From positions 1-8,042 of the forward strand of contig JAUWFF010000035.1 in NCBI GenBank assembly GCA_030607105.1: 8,042 nt of DNA. The letters are read 5' to 3'. Each line of letters opens with the position of its first letter. Position 1 is the stretch's first letter. Source of the stretch: Filomicrobium sp. (lineage in GTDB: Bacteria > Pseudomonadota > Alphaproteobacteria > Rhizobiales > Hyphomicrobiaceae). Made by a program: the position numbers and the translations under genes. This document shows positions 1 through 5,606 of this stretch, piece after piece. The notes below the pieces were generated by a model. The model saw nothing but the letters and a program-made list of their open reading frames with translations. It did no database searches and was not told the DNA's origin.

Positions 1-847
1 GATCGATCCAAACTGCTCCGTGTCTGGAACCGCATCCCTAATGATGTGCGCGAGAAGGTCCTCGAACTCGCGCTCGATGAACCAGCGTTGAGCCCGCGTG
101 AAGTGGCAGAGGCCTTCACCGACCGAAAGCGTTCATTCGTCTCGGAATCCAGCGTGTATCGGATATTGAGGGCGCATGGCCTGATCACCAGTCCGGCCTT
201 CATCATCCTGAAGGCAGCTTACACGTTCCGAAACCCGACAACGGCCATCAACCAACGTCGTGTCGGAGACGCGCTTTCAGCACGATGGCAGACCGACTTC
301 ACGTACCTGAAGTCGTGCGTTGGGGTTGGCTCTTCCTGTCGACGGTGCTCGACGACTTCTCGCGTTACATCGTGGCCTGGAAGCTGTGCACCGGCATGGC
401 CGCTACCGATGTCACCGATACATTGGAGCTGGCGCCGCAGGCGTCAGGCCTTGACCAAGCAAGCCCCTGCAACGCCCCCGGCTGTTGTTGGAGAACGTCC
501 CCTGGTACATCGCTGGCGAACTGTCCGATTGGCTCGATGGTCAAGTGATGCGCCACACGCGTGGTAAGCCCTATCATCCGATGTCCCAGGGCAAGATCGA
601 GCGCTGGCATCCGTCCCTGAAGAGCCGTTTGCGGCTTGAAAACTACTACATGCCCGGCGATCTGGAATGTGCGATCGCCGACTTCGTCGACCACTACAAT
701 CACCGACGCCATCACGAAAGCCTGGACAACCTGACGGCTGCAGGTATCTAATTCGGAAGAGCCTAACACATCCTGGAAATGCGAAAGCAGATAAAGCGCC
801 GTACCATCGAAAAACGCCGCCGCAACCACTTCAAAGCCGCGGTATGA
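1..847 (+). pseudogene. IS3-family transposase (OrfB/DDE integrase), decayed, 5' end outside window
   Basis: This is the remnant of an IS3-family transposase, which would have cut and joined IS ends with an RNase H-like DDE core. Reading is open from base 1, so the gene starts upstream of the window. The order is a helix-turn-helix-like stretch (SPREVAEAFTDRKRSFVSES), then WQTDFTYLK with the first catalytic Asp. A one-base loss near 312 moves the frame to WGWLFLSTVLDDFSRYIVAW. A second shift at about 456-480 leads to YIAGELSDWLDG, GKIERWH (catalytic Glu) and VDHYNHRRHHESL. The frame then meets TAA at 749 and TAA at 764, yet family-like sequence continues (HILEMRKQIKRRTIEKRRR) to TGA at 845-847. 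The second catalytic Asp, normally in a DNG motif, reads ENV. About nine extra codons (near 259-288) precede WQTDF. Family placement and decay are clear. The exact IS subgroup is not. Confidence 0.9.
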
Positions 848-919
848 AGAGCAATCCGATGGGCCGGATACTCTCTTAGTTCAAACGCCCTACTGTCCTG
901 AAAACTCTGACGAAAGACA
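1..919 (+). mobile_element. IS3-family insertion sequence remnant, right end only
   Basis: The transposase pseudogene is followed by about 70 non-coding bases whose last part (roughly 888-919, CTGTCCTGAAAACTCTGACG then AAAGACA) resembles the TG...CA termini of IS3-family elements. The right boundary near 919 is an estimate. The left end is outside the window, so neither the inverted repeats nor a target-site duplication can be compared. The element should be immobile, because its transposase is broken in four places. Confidence 0.55.
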
Positions 920-1181
920 GTGTGCGTTTGCCAGTCGTCAACGCGGATAGCTAAGAAGACAGGTACCTCTGCTTTGAGAGAAGACAGCGATGATCCCGCC
1001 GCCTCTTGCGCTTGACCCGGTTCCGCCGACTGAGCAACATCGAGAAAGAAAGCCATTAAGAGCTGTCTTGAGCTTTTCAGGATCGGGTCTGTGATCATCC
1101 AGAAAGGCCACGCTCGCGACAACTCAGAATGTTTAGAGATGTGGCGCAGACACTAACAATTGGATTCAGGGAGGAAACACT
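920..1181. other. Non-coding or unassigned stretch between IS remnant and phosphatase gene
   Basis: I recognise no gene here. A minus-strand reading frame covers about 920-1122 and runs on into the IS remnant, but its translation has no family resemblance and no Shine-Dalgarno sequence, so it is not called. It could be a relic of the gene that stood here before the IS arrived. The last bases hold the phosphatase Shine-Dalgarno sequence (AGGGAGG, 1168-1174). No convincing -35/-10 pair or Pho box was found in front of the phosphatase. Confidence 0.4.
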
Positions 1182-2900
1182 ATGCGAAGGTCAATGTTTT
1201 GGGCCCGTCTCGCCACGACACCAGTCGCGGCATTTCTGTTCTCCGCCGCATTGCCGGTAACCGCGGCGGAATCCCCCAAGCTTGTGTTGCAAATCACGAT
1301 CGATCAGTTGCGTGGCGACATGCCTTGGCGATTTGCCAGCCGATTTGGGAAAGGCGGTTTTCGCTATCTTATGAGCAAGGGGGTGTCATACACCAATGCT
1401 CACTACCGGCATTCCACGACGTTCACGGCCGTTGGTCACGCCACCCTAGCAACAGGAGGTAATGCAGCTCAGCATGGTCTTGCAGGCAATGACTGGCACA
1501 ATAGCGAAACCGGAGAGCGGGTGTACTGCGTCGAGGATCCGAGGCATCCAATTATTGGGAAAGAGGTGACGGACAAGAACAAGCACAAGGGTACGTCGCC
1601 GCGCAATCTGACCTCCAGCACAATCGGCGACGAGCTAATCATTGCATCAGGTGGCAAGTCGCGAGTTTTTTCTGTGTCGATCAAGGACCGCGGCGCCATA
1701 CTGCCCGGCGGCCAGTTGGGCAAGGCATTTTGGTATTCGTCTGGATCCGGCAAGTTCGTTACTAGCACCTACTACTATGATGTTTACCCGGAATGGGTGA
1801 AAGCCTGGAACAAGGCGGACCATGGCAGGAAGTTCAAGGACGCTTCCTGGGTGCTAAAGGCTCCACCTTCAACCTATGTTTACGGCGATCACGACGATCG
1901 CCAAGGAGAGAAGGGCTACAAGCATCTCAAGACGACGTTTCCCCACGCGCTCGGCAATGCCAAGAAAGACTCTGATTACTACAAGGCTTTGCGATTCACG
2001 CCTCAGGGAGATGAACTGACTCTTGAGTTCGTCAAGGAATTGGCCAAGCAGGAGGCTGTTGGCCAAGGCGACGCGACAGACATGCTAGCAGTCAGTTTTT
2101 CTGCAACAGACTATATCGGTCACGCCTATGGGCCGAATAGTCTGGAAGCGGAAGACAATCTCCTTCGGCTTGACGCCACACTGGCCGATCTCTTCAGCTT
2201 CATCGACCAAACGGTTGGGTTGGACAAGACGCTAATCGTTCTGTCATCAGATCATGGAACCGATCAAGTGCCGGAGACGCTGTCGAGAGGTTTTTTCATG
2301 ACAAGAAGTGGCGAGGGGGCTGGGCGACACAACCCGAAGAAGTTTATTGAGCATGTCAATGCCGCCTTGCAAAAGCGCTACAACACGACTGAGCCTATTG
2401 TCGTGGCGTTCTGGAATCCGAGCCTATATTTGAACTTGGAGACAGTGCGCAAGTTGGGGCTCAATGTTTCTAAGGTTGAGGATGCTCTCGCGGAGGAAAT
2501 CTTGAAGGTCCCGGGTTTTGCGCTTGCGGTGACGCGGACAAACCTGCTTACAGGCAAGGTAACGGGCACTCAGATTCTGGATAGGGTGCAAAGGGCATTC
2601 CATCCGACACGGTCGGGAAACGTGTTGGTCGTTCAAGAGCAAGGCTGGTATCTGTATCCAAAGGTTGATCTGTTCGCCGCTATGCACGGCTCACCTTATT
2701 CGTATGACACGTTTGTGCCGATCATGTTTGCAGGGCCTGGAGTAAAGCCCTCGATTGTCAATCGTCTGGTCGGGCCCGAAGACATCGCAGCAACTGTGAC
2801 CAATTATCTTGGAATCAAGCCACCGTCTGGTTCGATTGGAAACGTGCTTCCCGAGGTCGTGGATGGCCACCGAGACACTTCCGAGTACGTTCAGCAGTGA
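1182..2900 (+). CDS. Secreted alkaline phosphatase, PhoK/PafA type (alkaline phosphatase superfamily)
   Basis: This is a predicted periplasmic or secreted phosphomonoesterase of the nucleotide pyrophosphatase/phosphodiesterase-like branch, 572 aa. Residues 1-29 form a signal peptide (two Arg, a hydrophobic core, likely cleavage after AA-29). The active site is complete by comparison with PafA and PhoK. Asp41 lies in ITIDQLRGD. Thr82 in TAVGH is the likely nucleophile, and Asn103 in GNDW sits at the same 21-residue distance as in PafA. Lys168 and Arg170 in IKDRGA are the phosphate-binding pair. The zinc ligands are Asp310 and His314 (DYIGH), Asp357 and His358 (SSDHG), and His502 (MHGSPYSYD). 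The ATG follows AGGGAGG by seven bases. Length matches PhoK-like enzymes. The role would be phosphate scavenging from organic esters. The gene stands alone between an IS remnant and a tRNA and is less G+C-rich than rluD. Substrate range (mono- or diester) is not fixed by the sequence, although the Lys/Arg pair favours monoesters. Confidence 0.9.
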   Translation: MRRSMFWARLATTPVAAFLFSAALPVTAAESPKLVLQITIDQLRGDMPWRFASRFGKGGFRYLMSKGVSYTNAHYRHSTTFTAVGHATLATGGNAAQHGLAGNDWHNSETGERVYCVEDPRHPIIGKEVTDKNKHKGTSPRNLTSSTIGDELIIASGGKSRVFSVSIKDRGAILPGGQLGKAFWYSSGSGKFVTSTYYYDVYPEWVKAWNKADHGRKFKDASWVLKAPPSTYVYGDHDDRQGEKGYKHLKTTFPHALGNAKKDSDYYKALRFTPQGDELTLEFVKELAKQEAVGQGDATDMLAVSFSATDYIGHAYGPNSLEAEDNLLRLDATLADLFSFIDQTVGLDKTLIVLSSDHGTDQVPETLSRGFFMTRSGEGAGRHNPKKFIEHVNAALQKRYNTTEPIVVAFWNPSLYLNLETVRKLGLNVSKVEDALAEEILKVPGFALAVTRTNLLTGKVTGTQILDRVQRAFHPTRSGNVLVVQEQGWYLYPKVDLFAAMHGSPYSYDTFVPIMFAGPGVKPSIVNRLVGPEDIAATVTNYLGIKPPSGSIGNVLPEVVDGHRDTSEYVQQ

Positions 2901-2933
2901 ATACGATCAAAGGCCTGAGCTTGCAGATAATTC

Positions 2934-2967
2934 GGCCTGTTCTGGAATTGGAACTCCGGCACAGGCC
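2934..2967. terminator. Hairpin between phosphatase and tRNA-Glu, possible bidirectional terminator
   Basis: GGCCTGT (2934-2940) and ACAGGCC (2961-2967) pair perfectly. The stem can extend, after one mismatch, with CTGG/CCGG around a ten-base loop. It begins 33 bases after the phosphatase stop and lies about 30 bases beyond the tRNA-Glu 3' end on the other strand, so it could end both transcripts. Neither side has a good T-run, so intrinsic termination would be weak. Confidence 0.4.
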
Positions 2968-2995
2968 AGCTTGTTGATTCTCGTAGGTGATTACC

Positions 2996-3070
2996 TGGTG
3001 TCCCGTACGGGATTCGAACCCGTGTTACCAGCGTGAGAGGCTAGCGTCCTAACCACTAGACGAACGGGAC
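2996..3070 (-). tRNA. tRNA-Glu (anticodon CTC)
   Basis: On the minus strand the acceptor GTCCCGT pairs with ACGGGAC. The D-arm carries TAGTGGTTAGGAC. The anticodon stem CTAGC/GCTGG encloses loop CTCTCAC, giving anticodon CTC (reads GAG). The T-arm is ACGGG/CCCGT around TTCGAAT. The discriminator is A and the CCA is encoded (2996-2998). The sequence closely follows the bacterial tRNA-Glu pattern. It lies 73 bases downstream of the small membrane-protein gene on the same strand, so it may share readthrough with that gene. Its 3' end faces the phosphatase and the IS remnant. Confidence 0.96.
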
Positions 3071-3143
3071 CCTCGCTCCAGGCCACTGGATATGGGAGCG
3101 TGCCGGGTTTTGATCAAGCGGCGGGCCAGGATTGGGCTGGCGG

Positions 3144-3578
3144 TCACTTGCCGGGAACCATGCGCAAGTGGTGTTTGGTTTTGCCCGCGGCCGGGTCGAT
3201 GATCAATATGCCCTGACCGTCGGCATTACGGTAGTGGATCGCCAGCGTGTCAGCGCTGACGGCCATGTGTTCGATCGTTGCGCCGGCAGGCAAAGAGATT
3301 GCCGCTTCGTTGCGAAACAGCGTGGTTGATGTCGTAGCAGGGCCTGGTGTCGTTACTTTGGGGGTGGGCGTGTCTTGCACGGGCTGTAGGGCAAGATAGC
3401 CAATGCGGCCGATCACGGCGGCAAAGCCGGCGATCAGAATGATGCCCAGCACGACGACGAGGATTTGCAGCCGCTTGACGGTTTTGGGATGCTCGAACCA
3501 GGAGTGAGACGTGTGTTCGGCACTTTCAGGTTTAGAGTGAGGTGGGACCAGTTCCGGTTTGGCGTCGCTGGACGTCAT
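3144..3578 (-). CDS. Single-pass membrane protein, DUF6476-like
   Basis: This is a protein of 144 aa with unknown function. It has a hydrophilic N-terminus rich in Ser, Pro and Glu (1-35) and a basic stretch (KTVKR). One membrane helix follows at about 37-62 (LQILVVVLGIILIAGFAAVI), then a Pro/Thr-rich linker (66-87). A small C-terminal domain (about 91-141) contains ISLPAGATIEHM and GILIIDPAAGK. This layout, with a helix followed by a short beta-type 'LP.GAT...ILI.D' domain, resembles the alphaproteobacterial DUF6476 family. The assignment is from memory of that pattern. An ATG at 3578 is preferred because a GTG start at 3641 would overlap the divergent rluD start. No strong Shine-Dalgarno sequence precedes either. 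The C-terminal domain should be periplasmic, by analogy with such type II topologies. Confidence 0.8.
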   Translation of the reverse strand: MTSSDAKPELVPPHSKPESAEHTSHSWFEHPKTVKRLQILVVVLGIILIAGFAAVIGRIGYLALQPVQDTPTPKVTTPGPATTSTTLFRNEAAISLPAGATIEHMAVSADTLAIHYRNADGQGILIIDPAAGKTKHHLRMVPGK

Positions 3579-3612
3579 CAGTTGAAGCCCGTTCGTCGTT
3601 CGGTTTAATAAA

Positions 3613-3618
3613 GAGGAG
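3613..3618 (+). promoter_or_regulatory. Shine-Dalgarno that fixes the rluD start
   Basis: GAGGAG lies seven bases before the GTG at 3626. It supports that codon over the in-frame upstream GTG at 3542, which would add 28 non-conserved residues and run far into the divergent gene. Confidence 0.7.
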
Positions 3619-3625
3619 CCTGCGG

Positions 3626-4621
3626 GTGAGCCAAATCTCACGCCATCTTTCGGCCACTGAAGAAGAGGCCGGTGATCGGATCGACTGCTGGCTTGCGGCG
3701 AAGATCCCAGAACTGAGCCGTTCCCGCATCCAAGCGCTGATCAAAGCGGGGGCGGTCAGTACCGAAAACGGGACGATAGGCGATGCCGGTCAGCGGGTCA
3801 AACACAGCGCCGTTTACCGCATCGACGTGCCTGAGGCTGAAGACCCGGTACCGCAAGGCGAGGACATCGCGCTCAAGGTCGTGTTTGAAGACCAACACCT
3901 GGTTGTCATCGACAAACCGGCCGGACTCATTGTGCACCCGGCGCCGGGACACGGTTCGGGGACGCTTGTCAATGCGCTCATTGCCCATTGCGGGGATAGC
4001 CTGTCCGGGATTGGCGGGGTGAAACGGCCCGGCATCGTGCACCGTCTGGATAAGGATACGTCGGGTCTGCTTGTTGTCGCCAAGACTGATGCCGCGCACG
4101 CCGGCCTATCAGAACAGTTCGCCAAGCACGGGCGGGATGGCCGGTTGCATCGCGCGTACCGTGCGTTGGTGTGGGGCGTGCCCGAGCGACCGAGCGGCGT
4201 TATTGATGTCCCGCTGGGGCGCAGCCAATCCAACCGCAAGAAAATGGCGGTTGTCCCAGAATCTGCGGGCCGGCATGCGCGCACGCGTTACCAGCGCGAG
4301 CGGGTCTTCGCCGATAGCGAGGGGCAGGATGCCGTCTCCTTGTTACGGCTGGAGCTTGAGACGGGGCGCACGCATCAGATTCGGGTGCATCTTGCGCATA
4401 TCCGGCATCCGGTTTTGGGCGATCCAGTTTACGGCACGGGCTTCAAGGCGAGCTCGCGGCGGCTCGGCGACGAGGCGCGGCAGGCACTCCTAGGCCTCAA
4501 CCGGCAGGCGCTGCATGCAGCTGAACTTGGCTTTGAGCACCCGTTCACGGGGGAAGTCATGGATTTCGAGAGCCCGTTGCCGGAGGACATGACGCGGCTG
4601 CTGGTGGCGCTCGGTTCCTAA
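3626..4621 (+). CDS. rluD: 23S rRNA pseudouridine synthase, RluA family, RluD type
   Basis: This enzyme converts uridines in 23S rRNA to pseudouridine. E. coli RluD acts on helix 69 positions 1911, 1915 and 1917. With the GTG start the product is 331 aa, normal for the family. An N-terminal S4 RNA-binding domain covers about 15-75 (DRIDCWLAAKIPELSRSRIQ). Motif I is VIDKPAGLIVHPAPGHG (about 94-110). The catalytic motif is HRLDKDTSGLLVVAK (139-153), with Asp142 as the catalytic residue. Tyr177 in HRAYRALVWG and motif III GRTHQIRVHLA (247-257) followed by GDPVYG (265-270) complete the active site. The enzyme is cytoplasmic. The gene is divergent from the small membrane-protein gene across 47 bases. 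In many alphaproteobacteria rluD is followed by rpoH, but here it is not. RluC or another RluA-family subtype is possible but less likely given the motif spacing. Confidence 0.92.
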   Translation: MSQISRHLSATEEEAGDRIDCWLAAKIPELSRSRIQALIKAGAVSTENGTIGDAGQRVKHSAVYRIDVPEAEDPVPQGEDIALKVVFEDQHLVVIDKPAGLIVHPAPGHGSGTLVNALIAHCGDSLSGIGGVKRPGIVHRLDKDTSGLLVVAKTDAAHAGLSEQFAKHGRDGRLHRAYRALVWGVPERPSGVIDVPLGRSQSNRKKMAVVPESAGRHARTRYQRERVFADSEGQDAVSLLRLELETGRTHQIRVHLAHIRHPVLGDPVYGTGFKASSRRLGDEARQALLGLNRQALHAAELGFEHPFTGEVMDFESPLPEDMTRLLVALGS

Positions 4622-4678
4622 AGGTTACTGTGATTATTTCCGTACACAGCGGGCCCCGTCGTTTTCGCTAGGGCTTGG

Positions 4679-4707
4679 TTGACCCTGTTTTGGTAAATCA
4701 ATTTACT
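4679..4707 (+). promoter_or_regulatory. Candidate sigma70 promoter for the DUF883-like/YqjE-like operon
   Basis: TTGACC (4679-4684, five of six matches to the -35 consensus) is separated by 17 bases from TTTACT (4702-4707, four of six matches to the -10). Transcription would start near 4714, about 50 bases before the preferred ATG at 4763. A short palindrome, TAAAT-CA-ATTTA, overlaps the spacer and the -10 (about 4694-4705) and could be a regulator site. This is a pattern match only. Confidence 0.45.
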
Positions 4708-4762
4708 CTGCCAGGTACGTATGTTGCTTTTCAGAGTAGAGGAAGAAGGGTTTGCATTAAGT

Positions 4763-5065
4763 ATGGCCATTGACAACAAGATCGCCGCCGAGCTTGCCGC
4801 GCTGCGGGCCGATATCGAAGCGCTAAAAGCTCAACAGTCCAGCGCTGCTGAGGCAGGGCCGAACATCGAGAGCGGGCCGGAATCCTTTACGGTCGGCGGT
4901 TTTGTCGACGCCGCCTCTCAGCTTCCCGAACAGTTTCGTGAGTTTGAGATCGCGATCCGAGATCTCGCCGAAGCGGTGGAATCCGACATCGCGGAGCACC
5001 CTGTGGCCGCGGTTGGTGGGGCGTTCCTTCTCGGTGTTTTAATTGGCCGCTTGTCGGCGCGATAG
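4763..5065 (+). CDS. DUF883/ElaB/YqjD-like protein with C-terminal membrane anchor
   Basis: This is a protein of 100 aa. The N-terminal half is helical and Ala-rich (AAELAALRADIEALKAQQ, about 8-25, coiled-coil-like). A linker follows, then a second helix at about 56-76 (FREFEIAIRDLAEAVESDI). The C-terminus reads EHPVAAVGGAFLLGVLIGRL, the acidic residue-P-x-AAVG...GxLxGRL pattern of the DUF883 family. The E. coli members YqjD and ElaB are inner-membrane proteins that bind ribosomes in stationary phase. That role is known for them and only inferred here. An ATG at 4763 is chosen because AGGAAGAAGGG lies upstream (about 4740-4750). An in-frame ATG at 4721 would sit almost at the predicted transcription start. 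The gene is 14 bases upstream of the YqjE-like gene, so the two are likely cotranscribed. Confidence 0.8.
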   Translation: MAIDNKIAAELAALRADIEALKAQQSSAAEAGPNIESGPESFTVGGFVDAASQLPEQFREFEIAIRDLAEAVESDIAEHPVAAVGGAFLLGVLIGRLSAR

Positions 5066-5079
5066 CAAGAGCATTAGCA

Positions 5080-5571
5080 ATGAATTCACTGACCCGTAAT
5101 CTCAACATCCTGTGGCGTTCGGAGCGACTGCTCGCCGAGGCCGAATGGCGGCGCTCATCGCGTCAGATCACGATCCTGGTGCTGGCCGGCGTATTTGGCC
5201 TGCTGGCTTTGATCATGCTTAACGTTGCCGGGTTCTATTGGTTGGCGACAACTTATGGGACCGCCCAAGCTGCTCTTGCCGTGGCAGTGGCGGACATCGT
5301 CATTGCAGCGGTGCTGGCAGTATCGGCACAGTCCCTCAAGACCGCACCTGAAACCGATATGATACGGGAGTTCCGCGACAGCGCCTTAGCGGAGATTGAG
5401 ACGGAAGCGGAGGCATTCCAGACGCACCTCGTTCAGATTCGAGATGATGTGAAGACGATTGGTGCCACGGTTTCGAAGGTCGCGGCTGACCCCATTGGCA
5501 GCCTCTCACCGGCGCTGCTTGTTCCAGCAATCAATGCCTTCACTACGGTCGTACGCTCCAAGAAGAAGTGA
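5080..5571 (+). CDS. YqjE-like membrane protein (DUF1469, 'phage holin family')
   Basis: This is a protein of 163 aa with a basic amphipathic N-terminus (residues 1-27, SERLLAEAEWRRSSRQ). Two membrane helices follow at about 29-56 and 61-85, joined by a short turn. A cytoplasmic tail contains an acidic helix (EFRDSALAEIETEAEAFQ, 97-114) and ends in KKK. The double-helix layout preceded by a charged helix is typical of DUF1469/Phage_holin_3_6 proteins such as E. coli YqjE. Despite the Pfam name, these are usually not phage lysis proteins. As in E. coli yqjD-yqjE, it follows a DUF883-like gene (14-base gap, weak Shine-Dalgarno AAGAG at 5067-5071). This pairing supports both calls. The tail after the second helix is longer than the E. 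coli form as I remember it. Function is unknown; a membrane partner of the DUF883-like protein is plausible. Confidence 0.75.
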   Translation: MNSLTRNLNILWRSERLLAEAEWRRSSRQITILVLAGVFGLLALIMLNVAGFYWLATTYGTAQAALAVAVADIVIAAVLAVSAQSLKTAPETDMIREFRDSALAEIETEAEAFQTHLVQIRDDVKTIGATVSKVAADPIGSLSPALLVPAINAFTTVVRSKKK

Positions 5572-5606
5572 TGGCCGAGGTCGCCGCAGTGGGGATTGTT
5601 TGGTTT

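Noticed and set aside
365..829. A 154-residue minus-strand frame opposite the transposase
   Set aside because: It is antisense to sequence that clearly encodes IS3 transposase motifs.
893..912. A Pho-box-like stretch, CTGTCCTGAAAACTCTGACG, upstream of the phosphatase
   Set aside because: The second half-site is out of register by one base, the site lies about 270 bases from the start codon, and it is better explained as the IS3-type right end.
763..1122. A 119-residue minus-strand reading frame across the IS end and the gap
   Set aside because: It overlaps the transposase relic by about 85 bases, has no Shine-Dalgarno sequence and no recognisable family, and its composition looks like chance translation of G+C-rich DNA.
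2996..3020. The tRNA-Glu 3' end as an attachment site with a second copy in the window
   Set aside because: No repeat of the tRNA 3' end was found between 1 and 2990, and no integrase gene is visible.
3582..3609. TTGAAG and TTTAAT, 16 bases apart, as an rluD promoter
   Set aside because: Transcription would start inside the rluD Shine-Dalgarno sequence, and the -35 matches only four of six bases.
3638..4284. Long minus-strand and alternate-frame readings inside rluD
   Set aside because: They are shadows of rluD, whose catalytic motifs are all in the plus-strand frame used.
5080..5571. The YqjE-like gene read as a phage holin and sign of a prophage
   Set aside because: The family name is historical. 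No other phage gene is present, and the DUF883-like neighbour fits the yqjD-yqjE arrangement.
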